From positions 1 to 34,682 of the forward strand of contig JBKQPR010000218.1 of NCBI GenBank assembly GCA_052144935.1: a stretch of DNA of 34,682 nt, given 5' to 3'. A model generated the notes under the pieces. The model saw nothing but the letters and a program-made list of their open reading frames with translations. It did no database searches and had not been told where the DNA came from. Numbering within the stretch: the stretch's first letter is position 1; the number at the start of each line of letters is the position of its first letter. The DNA is from JOPF133 sp052144935 (GTDB taxonomy: Bacteria > Acidobacteriota > Terriglobia > Bryobacterales > Bryobacteraceae). The translations under genes and the position numbers were made by a program. Shown piece by piece: positions 7,835-15,902 of the stretch.

Positions 7835-10330
7835 TTGAAAACAGCCCGACTGTTGGCTTGTTGTCTGATCGCATTGATGCCCGCCGGCACGAGGCTTAAG
7901 CCTCTACCGCTCCCCGGGACCCAGTTCCTGGCAAAATATGACGGCCAAGCCGCGTTTTCAGGCACCATGCGGGAGGCCAGAGGCTTATTTGGATCGGGCC
8001 GCTACCTGGAATCCCTCCGGAAATACCAGTCCATACGCGAGATCGCGCAACGCCAGGGGGATCTCGACCACGTGGCTCGCGCCACCGGCAACATCGGCGG
8101 CTGCCAGTTTGCACTCCACCAATACCAGCCGGCTTTGCGCGCGTTTCAGGAAGCCCGCCGCCTGGCGCTGGCCGCCGGAGACACCGGTGTGGCCGCGGTT
8201 TTCGAGGGCAATATCGCGTCGTTATACACGGAACTGGGAAACCTGGATGCTGCGGCCCAGTGGATGAAGGACAGCCTGGCGCGGGTGAGCGGCCAGGATC
8301 GCCTGGAGCATCTCGCCCAGTTGCAAATCCAGATGGCCACCCTGCTAGCCCGGCAGAAGAAGAGCCAGGCGGCCTGGCAGTATTTCCACCAGGGAATGGA
8401 GGGCGCGGACCGGGCCGGAGACCTGGATCTGTACGCCTTCGCCTGGAACCGTATCGGCGAGGAGTACCTCAAAGAGGCCGACCCGGAGGCGGACGAGATC
8501 GCCACCGTCGACGAAGGCGCCCGCAAGCGGGCTCTCGACAGCGCCGAAGCGGCCCTGCTGGAAGCCTATAGGGTGCGCAAACTGCATCGTCTGGCTTTTC
8601 TCGACGATTCCTACCGCAATCTGGGCCGGCTGCGCCTGGCCCAAGGCGACCTGGCCTCTGCCGGCGTGCTGCTGGACCGCGCGGTGGAACTCGCCCAGCT
8701 TCCGCAAGGGATGATGCCTACCTGGGACATCTACCATCGCCGCGGACTGGTCCGTCTGCGCCAGGGCCGTCTGCGGGAGGCTTTGGACGATCTGCGCGTG
8801 GCGGTCAAGCTGGGGCGGGCCTGGCGGTGGTCGGCGCCCCCCGATCAGGCCGCCCGCATCGGAACCGAGGGTTGGCTCGACAAGGTCCACTCCGCCCTGA
8901 TCGAAGCGGGCAACCGGCTGTACCTGGAAACCGGCGACGGGGCCCTGGCCCGTGAAACGTTTGAGGCCGCCGAGGAGAACCGCGCCAACAGCCTGCGCTC
9001 GTTGGTGGGCCGGGCGAATCCGGATGAGCTGCCGGCCAGCTTCTGGGAAGCCCTGGGCGGCCTTCAGCGTGCCGAGGTGCAGGCTTTGCGCGGCGGTGGC
9101 GCCGACGCGCAGGAAGCCCTGGAGGGCGCTCACGCCCGGCTGGTGTCCCTGGAAGCTTCCCTGGGACCGGCCTATCAACCGCTGCCCGGCGGCCTGCTGG
9201 AGCGCACCCGGCGCGCGCTGGGGCCGGACACGGTATGGTTCAGTTTTCATCTGGGAGACTCGAATTCCTGGCTTTGGGCGGTGGACCGGGACGGGCTGGC
9301 CCTCTACAGGCTGCCGCCCCGCGAGCGGATCGAGGCGGAGATTCGCACCGCCGCCACCGCTATTCGCGAGGATTCGCCCTCGGCGGATGCGGCTGGCGAG
9401 GCGCTCTACCTTACGTTGTTCGCAGATCTGGCGCCTCGCTTCCGGAGCAAATCGCGCTGGCTGCTGGCGCTCGACCACGAATTGTTCGAAGCGCCGCTGG
9501 CCGCCCTTCGCGAGAGCGCAGGCGGGCGGATGCGCTACCTGGTGGAAGGGCATATCACCGAAGTGGTACCCGGCGCCGGTTATTGGCTGGATTCGGCCGA
9601 GCGCCGCCGGAAACCGGCAAGCCCATCCTTATTTGTAGGAATCGGCGATCCGATCTATAACACCGCGGACGCCCGGCTGGCGGCGGCTTCCCAGGTCCGC
9701 AACGCCGCGATGCCTTTCGAACCGCCTCGGACGGCCCGCGGCAACCAGGCTCCCGCGCTGATGTTGCCCCGGCTGGTGGCCAGCGCATCTGAGCTGGATA
9801 CCTGCGCGCACGTATGGAAGGGAGACCACATTCTCCTCAAAGGGCCGGCAGCTTCGCGGCAGGAACTGGCGGCGCAGTTACAGCGGGAGCCCGCGGTGGT
9901 TCATTTTGCCACCCATTTTTTGGAATTTCCAGGGAAACAGGCGGACAGCGCGATCGCCCTCGGGTTGACGGCGGCGACGGAAATCGACCTGCTGACCCCG
10001 GAGGAAATCGCCCACTGGACGGTTCGCGCGGGCCTGGTGGTCTTGAGCGGCTGCCATTCCGCCGCCGGGGCGGTTCTGCCCGGTACGGGATTATTGGGTT
10101 TGACCCGCGCCTTTCTGGCGGCGGGGGCCGGAGCCGTGGTCAGCAGCCGCTGGGCCACTCCCGACGACGATGGCGCGTTGTTCGCCGCACTGTACGCCAA
10201 TCTGGGGGCGCAGGCCCCAGCGAATGCGGGACGCGCGTTGCGTGCGGCCCAACTCTCGATGATTCGCTCGGGCGGCCGCCGCGCGCGGCCCCGCTATTGG
10301 AGCGCATACTTCTTGGTAGGAAATATATGA
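7835..10330 (+). CDS. TPR-CHAT domain protein (caspase-like protease candidate)
   Basis: The 831-residue protein (TTG start; an ATG at 7877 is the alternative) opens with a hydrophobic segment (LLACCLIALMPAG) resembling a signal peptide. Tetratricopeptide-like helical pairs run from ~45 to ~345 (for example ALRAFQEARRLALAAGD and RLAQGDLASAGVLLDRAVELA). The C-terminal ~300 residues form a CHAT domain. The caspase-like dyad is visible as His694 in VVHFATHF and Cys740 in VVLSGCHSA. The downstream GTGLLGLTRAFLAAGAGAVVSSRW segment is also typical of CHAT. CHAT proteins are clan CD peptidases (separase/caspase relatives). The stop codon overlaps the start of an ECF sigma factor, so protease and sigma factor are co-translated. 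Substrate unknown; the nearby anti-sigma protein is the obvious candidate (inference). Confidence 0.88.
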   Translation: MKTARLLACCLIALMPAGTRLKPLPLPGTQFLAKYDGQAAFSGTMREARGLFGSGRYLESLRKYQSIREIAQRQGDLDHVARATGNIGGCQFALHQYQPALRAFQEARRLALAAGDTGVAAVFEGNIASLYTELGNLDAAAQWMKDSLARVSGQDRLEHLAQLQIQMATLLARQKKSQAAWQYFHQGMEGADRAGDLDLYAFAWNRIGEEYLKEADPEADEIATVDEGARKRALDSAEAALLEAYRVRKLHRLAFLDDSYRNLGRLRLAQGDLASAGVLLDRAVELAQLPQGMMPTWDIYHRRGLVRLRQGRLREALDDLRVAVKLGRAWRWSAPPDQAARIGTEGWLDKVHSALIEAGNRLYLETGDGALARETFEAAEENRANSLRSLVGRANPDELPASFWEALGGLQRAEVQALRGGGADAQEALEGAHARLVSLEASLGPAYQPLPGGLLERTRRALGPDTVWFSFHLGDSNSWLWAVDRDGLALYRLPPRERIEAEIRTAATAIREDSPSADAAGEALYLTLFADLAPRFRSKSRWLLALDHELFEAPLAALRESAGGRMRYLVEGHITEVVPGAGYWLDSAERRRKPASPSLFVGIGDPIYNTADARLAAASQVRNAAMPFEPPRTARGNQAPALMLPRLVASASELDTCAHVWKGDHILLKGPAASRQELAAQLQREPAVVHFATHFLEFPGKQADSAIALGLTAATEIDLLTPEEIAHWTVRAGLVVLSGCHSAAGAVLPGTGLLGLTRAFLAAGAGAVVSSRWATPDDDGALFAALYANLGAQAPANAGRALRAAQLSMIRSGGRRARPRYWSAYFLVGNI

Positions 10331-10938
10331 ATTCTGACACCGGCCCCGAAGTGCAAGTGACCGCAGAGGACCCGTCGTGGTCGCTGGTCGTCGACAGGAT
10401 CCGGGCCGGCGAGCCGTCCGGGATGGAAGAGTTGTACCGCGTTTTCTCCAAAGGCATTCGCTACTATCTTTACCGCCAGCTCGGCCCCCAGGATCTGGAC
10501 GATAAGGTGCATGATATCTTCCTGATCATCACCCAATCCATTCAGCGCGGCGATTTGCGCGATCCCGAGCGCTTGATGGGGTACGTGCGCACGATCGTCC
10601 GGCGCCAGGTGGCGGCCCACATCGACACCGCCGTGCAGGAGCGCCGCAACTCCGACCTGAGCGATTCCAGGTACACCTGCGATTCCAATCCCAACCCCGA
10701 GCGCGGGCTGATCGAACGGCAAAACGAGGAACTGGCCCTGCGCATCCTCAACAGCTTGCAGAAACGCGACCGGGAAGTGCTTGTCCGGTTCTACCTCGAT
10801 GAGCAGCCCGCCGAGCGGATCTGTCAGGAAATGGGGTTATCGGAAACCCAATTCCGCCTGATCAAATCGCGCGCCAAGGCGCGCTTCGGCGAACTGGGGA
10901 AGAGGCGCTTTTCCCTGCGCTTCGGATTTCGACGTTGA
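10327..10938 (+). CDS. ECF-type RNA polymerase sigma factor
   Basis: I start this at the ATG at 10327, which overlaps the CHAT gene stop (ATGA) and has TAGGA seven bases upstream. A longer reading in the same frame from 9814 only shadows the CHAT gene. The 203-residue product has region sigma-2 at about 33-100 (DLDDKVHDIFLIITQSIQRGD, then RLMGYVRTIVRRQVAAHID) and sigma-4 at about 137-195 (ALRILNSLQKRDREVLVRFYLDEQPAERICQEMGLSETQFRLIKSRAKARF, a helix-turn-helix). Regions 1 and 3 are absent, so it is a group IV sigma factor. It is flanked by a CHAT protein and a zinc-finger membrane protein, its likely regulators. Confidence 0.93.
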   Translation: MNSDTGPEVQVTAEDPSWSLVVDRIRAGEPSGMEELYRVFSKGIRYYLYRQLGPQDLDDKVHDIFLIITQSIQRGDLRDPERLMGYVRTIVRRQVAAHIDTAVQERRNSDLSDSRYTCDSNPNPERGLIERQNEELALRILNSLQKRDREVLVRFYLDEQPAERICQEMGLSETQFRLIKSRAKARFGELGKRRFSLRFGFRR

Positions 10939-10984
10939 ATTTGTGGAACTTTGCGGCAGAAATCTGAGAGGATCGCTCCTCGAT

Positions 10985-11015
10985 ATACACCTTACGTTTT
11001 GGAAGCAAGGTGTAT
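10985..11015 (+). promoter_or_regulatory. RBS-sequestering hairpin before the anti-sigma gene
   Basis: ATACACCTT (10985-10993) and AAGGTGTAT (11007-11015) are perfect 9-bp inverted arms around a 13-base loop. The right arm contains the AAGG Shine-Dalgarno that serves the ATG at 11020. In RNA the stem would hide the ribosome binding site, which could uncouple anti-sigma translation from that of sigma. As DNA it could instead be an operator. Confidence 0.6.
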
Positions 11016-11019
11016 CACA

Positions 11020-11643
11020 ATGGAAATCATGGCTATGATTCCCGGACGGAATTGCCTGTGGGGCGACGACTGTATCGAAAGATACTCCATGGGAGCTTTA
11101 CCGGAAGAAGAGGTTGCCGAACTGGAAGAGCATTTGCTGGTCTGTGAATCGTGCCGGACCCGCCTCGCGCGGGAGGATGCGTTTGCGGGCGGTATGCGCC
11201 GGGCTGCCCTCCGGCTGCGCCAGGAGTCTACGGAACGGGAACCCGGGATCCGGCTTTTTCCGAAGCTGGTTCCAGGGCTGGTTCCGGCCCTGGCCTGCGC
11301 GGCGCTGTTGCTGGTTTTGGCGCTGGCGGGCTTGCGCTGGATCCGCCCCCCCGCCGCGGCGCCAGCCTTCGCGGTGAAACTGGAGGCCCTCCGCGGCGCG
11401 GAGCCGGGCAGCAAGGCTCCGGCCGGCCGTCCGCTGGCATTCCAAGCCGATCTTTCGGGCCTGCCGGCGGCGGGCGGGTACCGGCTCGAATTGGTGGATC
11501 CGGACGGCCGGGGAATCTGGAAGGGATCGACGGCCAGCGCCACCCTTCCGGCGCTGCGGCCGGGGATCTACTTCATGCGCGTTTATTCAAGTGGCGGCGA
11601 ACTGCTGCGGGAGTACGGGTTGGAAGTGGAAGCGGCCCGGTAG
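11020..11643 (+). CDS. Membrane-anchored zinc-finger (zf-HC2) anti-sigma-like protein
   Basis: The product (207 residues from the ATG at 11020; AAGG precedes it by nine bases) has an N-terminal zinc-binding anti-sigma motif His38-x3-Cys42-x2-Cys45 in EEHLLVCESC. One transmembrane helix follows at about 86-108 (PGLVPALACAALLLVLALAGLRW). The extracytoplasmic domain of ~95 residues is beta-rich (YRLELVDPDGRGIWKGS, PGIYFMRVYSSGGE), like an immunoglobulin/Fn3-type fold. ZAS-type anti-sigma factors bind ECF sigma factors through the HCC motif and are released by proteolysis or conformational change. It is the third gene after CHAT and sigma, 81 bases past the sigma stop. Function as the cognate anti-sigma is inferred from order and motif. 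Confidence 0.8.
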   Translation: MEIMAMIPGRNCLWGDDCIERYSMGALPEEEVAELEEHLLVCESCRTRLAREDAFAGGMRRAALRLRQESTEREPGIRLFPKLVPGLVPALACAALLLVLALAGLRWIRPPAAAPAFAVKLEALRGAEPGSKAPAGRPLAFQADLSGLPAAGGYRLELVDPDGRGIWKGSTASATLPALRPGIYFMRVYSSGGELLREYGLEVEAAR

Positions 11644-11716
11644 AGTTAAGCGATCGGCGATCGGGGTAGTGGGTCGGTTTGTTCAAACTGAACCACTTAC
11701 CAGAATTTCTTTACTT

Positions 11717-11750
11717 CGGATAACCGTCAAGGAAACCTTCAAGTTATCCG
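11717..11750. terminator. Stem-loop downstream of the anti-sigma gene
   Basis: CGGATAAC (11717-11724) and GTTATCCG (11743-11750) are perfect 8-bp arms. The 18-base loop contains a small nested AAGG/CCTT stem. It lies 73 bases past the stop codon. There is no T-tract, so it may be a transcript-end stabiliser, a factor-dependent terminator or a regulatory site. Confidence 0.4.
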
Positions 11751-11765
11751 GTCCGCCGCGCGCAG

Positions 11766-11819
11766 GATCGAGACGAACATTACCGCCATGATCGAGACGA
11801 ACATTACCGCCATGATCGA
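11766..11819. repeat. 24-bp tandem duplication
   Basis: Positions 11766-11789 are repeated exactly at 11790-11813, followed by six bases of a third copy (gatcga). The unit begins gatcgagacg and ends taccgccat. It could encode MIETNITA repeats on the plus strand, but no credible gene contains it. Confidence 0.85.
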
Positions 11820-11925
11820 AGTCGAGGAAACTTCGTGAGAACCGAAGCTGAACGAAAAGCGGGAAAGGATGGCCTTGCGGCCTGTCCTAGACTAGCGTGC
11901 TGGGAAGAATGACCCAGGCCCCCAA

Positions 11926-12135
11926 ATGAGAACCGAACCCGAAGTGTGCGCCAAGCTTGCCGAGCTTCAAGAAAAGCTGAAAGCGCCCGAAGATACCGAG
12001 CAGGCGCGTACGCTCCGCACGCAGGCCGCAGAACTCGCGTGGGTACTCCAGGAGGCTCAAGCTCTGCCGGGACGGCCAAAGGATTGGGACCAGGAAACAT
12101 TTTGTGAGACGCACCGGAAGTACGATCTTTGCTAA
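11926..12135 (+). CDS. Doubtful small ORF, charged helical hypothetical protein
   Basis: The 69-codon reading frame is rich in Glu, Lys, Ala, Leu and Gln with heptad-like spacing (LAELQEKLKAPEDTEQARTLRTQAAELAWVLQEAQ), then DWDQETFCETHRKYDLC. The helical composition is more protein-like than the overlapping frames. However, no good Shine-Dalgarno is visible at the proper distance and I do not recognise the family. It could be a real small protein or a remnant, in keeping with the degraded surroundings. Confidence 0.3.
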   Translation: MRTEPEVCAKLAELQEKLKAPEDTEQARTLRTQAAELAWVLQEAQALPGRPKDWDQETFCETHRKYDLC

Positions 12136-12183
12136 GCCCTGGTGAGGCGGCTCGCTGGATACCATCCGCCACCGAAGCACTGA

Positions 12184-12363
12184 ACCATAATCCCTTACAC
12201 CGCCCTTGCTGTCCAGCCGCGGATACCCGCCGGGCAATTGCTCGACTTGCCCCACCCCCTCGCTCTCTACCTCGAGGCGACTAACCGCTGTAACTTCAAG
12301 TGTCCAATCTGCCCCGAAAGCTTTGAGGACTTCGCGGAACAGCAGGGTATCACGAACACATGA
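12184..12363 (+). pseudogene. N-terminal remnant of a radical SAM protein
   Basis: Between an upstream stop at 12181 and a stop at 12361, one frame reads ...LPHPLALYLEATNRCNFK then CPICPESFEDFAEQQG. This contains the radical SAM cluster motif Cys-x3-Cys-x2-Cys (C-NFK-C-PI-C; cysteine codons at 12289, 12301 and 12310) in the context L-x-L-x-T-N-x-C-N that is standard for radical SAM/SPASM proteins. There is no ATG and the frame stops about 18 residues after the cluster, with no continuation found downstream. It is best read as the truncated start of a lost radical SAM gene. A frameshift-extended gene is not supported. Confidence 0.65.
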
Positions 12364-12489
12364 GCACGGCGGTGTGGTTGGGAATTGAAGCTTCAAATTT
12401 TGGGACTGGCAGCGGAACAGCAAGCTGACACACTACCGCGATCGGCGTTCAGCGCGAGCCGCCTGTCCGCTGAATGTCGGCCGCCATTC

Positions 12490-14730
12490 TCAGTCCATCG
12501 CGCCGCGCCGGGGCTTGCTCTTGGGCGCGGCGGCCGATCCGCGGCGCTTCTCCAGCAGCCATTCCTGGGCGTCGACGCGCTTCTTTCCCTCGCCCGGACG
12601 CTTTCTGACATACGCGCCGCTCGGCAACATGCGCCGCGATTTCACGTTGTCCGCCAGATAGATCGCCAGCACCTGGTCGCGGATGCGCCGCACCATGTCC
12701 GGATCGTCCAGTGGAAACAGAACCTCCACCCGCTGATCGATGTTTCGCGGCATCAGGTCGGCGCTGCCAATGTAAATCTCCTCTTCGCCGCCATTGGCGA
12801 AGTAATAAATGCGGCTGTGCTCCAGAAAACGGCCGACGATGCTGGTGACTTCGATGTTGTCGCTCACCCCCGGCACTTCCGGCCGCAAACAGCAGATTCC
12901 CCGCACCAGGAGCTGGATCTTGACGCCCGCCTGGGAGGCCCGGTAGAGCGCTTGAATCAGAGGCACATCCACCAGCGCGTTCATCTTGAAGATCAGGTGC
13001 GCCTTGCGCCCCTCGCGGGCGTGCTCGATCTCCCGCTCGATCATGCTCTCGAAGCGCGGCCGCAAGTTCAAAGGCGCCACCAGCAGCTTTTTGTAATCCA
13101 CTTTGGAAGAATAACCCGTCAGGTAGTTGAACAAGTTCGTGGCGTCGTCGGCGATATCCTCGTCGCAGGTGAACATTCCAATATCGGTGTAGGAGTGAGC
13201 CGTCACCGCGTTGTAATTCCCGGTTGAAAGATGCACGTAGCGGACCATCCGCCCGCTCTCCTGCCGCACCACCAGTGCGATCTTGCTGTGGATCTTCAAC
13301 CCCAGCAGGCCGTAAACCACGTGCACCCCGGCCTTTTCCATGGCTCGCGCCCATTCGATGTTGCTCTCCTCGTCGAAGCGGGCCTTCAATTCCACCAGCA
13401 CGGCAACTTGCTTGTCTTCCTCAATGGCCTCCAGCAGCGCCTCCACCACCGGCGAGTTCCGCCCCACCCGGTAAAGGCACGCCTTGATGGCCAGCACCGC
13501 CGGATTGTGCGCCGCCTTGCGGAGCAGCTCGATCACCGGCTGAAACGAATCGAACGGATGGTGCAGCAGGATGTTCCGATTGCGAATCGCGGCGAAGATG
13601 TCCGCGTCGTTCGCCAGGGCGGGGGGCACCGCCGGCGCGAACGGCGGGTCCTTCATTTCCTTGCGGTCGAGCTGGTAAACCTCCATCAACCGCTTCATCG
13701 ATAGCGGGCCGGCCACGCGGTAGACGTCGCGGTCCTCCACTTCCAGATTGCTCTTGAGAATTTCCAGGATGTGGAGCGGCATTTCGTGCGTCACCATCAG
13801 CCGGACCACGCTGCCGAAACGGCGCTGCCGCACGCCCTCCTCAATGGTCTCCAGCAAATCCTCGGCTTCCAGTTCCTGGATCGAGAAATCGGCGTCGCGC
13901 GTCACGTGAAAAGGGTGCGCCTCCAGAATCTCCATGCCGGGGAACAACGCCGACAGATGCCCCGTGATCACCTGCTCCAGCCACACCAGGTCGAACCGCT
14001 TGCGCGTGGATTTCCCAGGCTTTCCCTTGGGCGGATTGAGCGATACCAGTTGCGGCAGCGAGTCCGGCACCTTCACGCGCGCGAAGTGCTGGCTACCCTT
14101 GGGATCCCTGATGAGCACCGCCAGGTTCAGGCTCAGGTTGGAGATGTGCGGGAAAGGACGGCCGGGGTCGAAGGCCAGCGGCGTCAGCACCGGGAACACC
14201 GTCTCATCGAAATACTTCCTTACGGTGCGGACCTGCGCTTCGTTCAATTCCCCGTATTCCTCGATGAAGATGCCGTGTTCCTGCAAGGCCGGCATCAACT
14301 CCTCCAGACCCTTATGCGCATCTTTGAGCAGCCGCTTCACTTCCCGGCGAATGGCCACCAGTTGCGCCCGTGGAGTCATGCCATCGGGCGTGACATCCGC
14401 CGTGCCGGCGTCGGCCTGGGCGACCAGACCGGCTACCCGGACCATAAAAAACTCGTCCAGGTTGGATGCCAGAATGGCCAGGAACTTGATCCGCTCCAGC
14501 AGGGGGTTGCCGGCGTCCAGGGCCTCTTCCAGAACGCGCCGCTGGAAAGCCAGCAACGACAACTCGCGATTCAGATACAGGCCGGGGTCGTTCCAATCCG
14601 GCGCATCGCCCGGTTTGGCGAGGCTCAGCGCAGCCGCGCCGTCCCGCGCGGCATTCTCCGCCACGGGAGCCATTACGACAGTTTTGGCTTCCCGGGAGGC
14701 GCGTTGGATGGAGGTCACGGACTTGCTCAT
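12490..14730 (-). CDS. ppk1: Polyphosphate kinase 1
   Basis: The 746-residue protein is PPK1, which reversibly polymerises the gamma-phosphate of ATP into polyphosphate. The N domain starts LYLNRELSLLAFQRRVLEEA (about 51-70) and contains the conserved SNLDEFFMVRVAG. Two phospholipase D-like C domains follow. His481 in LKIHSK corresponds to the autophosphorylated His435 of the E. coli enzyme, and His638 in EHSRIYYF corresponds to His592. RYVHLSTGNYN (498-507) is also intact. Lengths of 690-750 residues are normal. A basic, Lys/Arg-rich C-terminus (KKRVDAQEWL...PKSKPRRG) is an extra tail. No pho-type partner gene (ppx, phoU) is adjacent. Confidence 0.97.
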   Translation of the reverse strand: MSKSVTSIQRASREAKTVVMAPVAENAARDGAAALSLAKPGDAPDWNDPGLYLNRELSLLAFQRRVLEEALDAGNPLLERIKFLAILASNLDEFFMVRVAGLVAQADAGTADVTPDGMTPRAQLVAIRREVKRLLKDAHKGLEELMPALQEHGIFIEEYGELNEAQVRTVRKYFDETVFPVLTPLAFDPGRPFPHISNLSLNLAVLIRDPKGSQHFARVKVPDSLPQLVSLNPPKGKPGKSTRKRFDLVWLEQVITGHLSALFPGMEILEAHPFHVTRDADFSIQELEAEDLLETIEEGVRQRRFGSVVRLMVTHEMPLHILEILKSNLEVEDRDVYRVAGPLSMKRLMEVYQLDRKEMKDPPFAPAVPPALANDADIFAAIRNRNILLHHPFDSFQPVIELLRKAAHNPAVLAIKACLYRVGRNSPVVEALLEAIEEDKQVAVLVELKARFDEESNIEWARAMEKAGVHVVYGLLGLKIHSKIALVVRQESGRMVRYVHLSTGNYNAVTAHSYTDIGMFTCDEDIADDATNLFNYLTGYSSKVDYKKLLVAPLNLRPRFESMIEREIEHAREGRKAHLIFKMNALVDVPLIQALYRASQAGVKIQLLVRGICCLRPEVPGVSDNIEVTSIVGRFLEHSRIYYFANGGEEEIYIGSADLMPRNIDQRVEVLFPLDDPDMVRRIRDQVLAIYLADNVKSRRMLPSGAYVRKRPGEGKKRVDAQEWLLEKRRGSAAAPKSKPRRGAMD

Positions 14731-14792
14731 AAACTGTGCGGAGCCACATGGACTAGTTTAGCGGAGTGGCCTTGCGGACGGCGCACCGCTCA

Positions 14793-14830
14793 GCCGCGGC
14801 GGCGAGGACCTCGCGAAACGATCCGAGAAT
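14793..14830. repeat. Left direct repeat bounding the methyltransferase/HEAT module
   Basis: This 38-base sequence (gccgcggc... ending aaacgatccgagaat) recurs at 17656-17695 in the same orientation. The copies differ only by a 3-base indel, a 1-base indel and one substitution. The core includes a GCGAGG...CCTCGC inverted pair. The two copies exactly bracket the two-gene module, as expected for attachment sites or a target duplication. Confidence 0.8.
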
Positions 14831-14846
14831 GCGTTATATAGCTCGT

Positions 14847-15902
14847 TCATGTGCGTATGTTCTTGAACAGCGATCCTTGCCTGTAGTCCATCACTTGGGA
14901 GTCACCCGGGTCACCCTCGGTAGCCGGGAACCAAGGCGAGTTGATCTTCAGGCACGGTCCCCTTTCCAATGCCTTCATGGCCGCGACGATGTCCGATTCG
15001 GGGCAATTGTCCATGAAGCGGAGAGCTGACAGCACTGCGTACTCACGATCCAGCTCAATGCTTAGCCATTGCCTGCCAAGCTGTTCCGCGACGCTGCCGG
15101 TAGTATTCGAGCCTGAAAAAATATCGACTACACAGTCGCCTGGCTCCGTGAGAAATTCGATGAAGAACTTCGGCAGCTCCGGTGGAAATCTGGCCGGATG
15201 GCTGTCCTTTCCGAGAGATTTGCACATTCGCAAGTAATGAGAGTTGCTGTCTGTGTTTGGTATCTGGAGGAGGTTGGAGGGAATGGCACCGCCATTTTCC
15301 TTGCCAAACGCTGCCGCGATAGCGTGACCCGAAGGGCGCTCTTTGGGCCGATAGAACTTTTCCGGGTTCTTGAGGAGCGTCTTCATGCGCTCAGAATACG
15401 GCGCGAGCACATTTGTAACATCGGCCTTGGGATAGTCCCCTTTTGAAAACCACCAGATGGTGTTGACGGCGTCCTTCGCGCGGATTTTGCGCTTGTTTAC
15501 CCATTCGATAGGCGAAGGGAGCTTCGCGGGGTTATACCAGAAGAATTCCTCTGCCAGATTATATTTGAGCCGATCGCAGAAATCCAGAAGCACACGGAAG
15601 TTATAAAGCGACCGGACGGGCTTGCCGCGTTCGTATGCGCCTCCGAGATCCAAAACGAAGCTTGCCGTGTTCTTCAGAACACGAAATGCCACCGCCCCGA
15701 ATTCGGATAGCCACTCGACATAGGAGGCCTGCCCTTCGTTACCATAGCTCTTCTGCCTTAGCAGAGCAAAAGGCGGACTTGTGACAATCAGATCGACCGA
15801 TTCATCCGGCAACAGCCTCAGTATCTCCCTACTGTCGCCCGAGACCTGGAGGCCGTGGTCGGTCTCGTAGATTCTGTTATGGAACGGCAGATCAAACTTC
15901 AT
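14847..15902 (-). CDS. DNA methyltransferase (beta class, probably N4-cytosine)
   Basis: The 351-residue enzyme carries DNA methyltransferase motif IV as TSPPF (41-45) ahead of motif I VVDIFSGSNTTG (258-269), the beta-class order. SPPF/SPPY is usual for N4-cytosine enzymes, DPPY for N6-adenine, so m4C is favoured. The middle includes FVLDLGGAYERGKPVRSLYNFRVLL and EEFFWYNPAKLPSP, typical of type II methyltransferases. I choose the ATG at 15902 because GGGAG lies nine bases upstream, while two in-frame ATGs at 15908 and 15911 sit directly on it. It overlaps the 3' end of the HEAT gene by 11 bases, so the two are co-transcribed. The sequence is visibly less GC-rich than its neighbours, suggesting transfer. 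Confidence 0.92.
   Translation of the reverse strand: MKFDLPFHNRIYETDHGLQVSGDSREILRLLPDESVDLIVTSPPFALLRQKSYGNEGQASYVEWLSEFGAVAFRVLKNTASFVLDLGGAYERGKPVRSLYNFRVLLDFCDRLKYNLAEEFFWYNPAKLPSPIEWVNKRKIRAKDAVNTIWWFSKGDYPKADVTNVLAPYSERMKTLLKNPEKFYRPKERPSGHAIAAAFGKENGGAIPSNLLQIPNTDSNSHYLRMCKSLGKDSHPARFPPELPKFFIEFLTEPGDCVVDIFSGSNTTGSVAEQLGRQWLSIELDREYAVLSALRFMDNCPESDIVAAMKALERGPCLKINSPWFPATEGDPGDSQVMDYRQGSLFKNIRT

Larger units (their letters stand above)
11644..12489. other. Gene-poor, decayed region between the anti-sigma gene and ppk1
   Basis: About 850 bases contain no intact conserved gene. They hold an 8-bp-arm inverted repeat (11717-11750), a 24-bp tandem repeat, a doubtful 69-codon ORF and a radical SAM N-terminal remnant, listed separately. 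The composition is less GC-rich than the neighbours. Together these suggest debris of former genes. Confidence 0.6.

Noticed and set aside
8345..9553. A 402-codon minus-strand frame inside the CHAT gene
   Set aside because: It is antisense to TPR/CHAT coding sequence and is Gln/Arg/Gly-rich with no domain signature.
9814..10326. N-terminal extension of the sigma factor by ~171 residues
   Set aside because: The extension is out of frame with, and fully overlaps, the CHAT domain; the sigma factor homology begins after the ATG at 10327.
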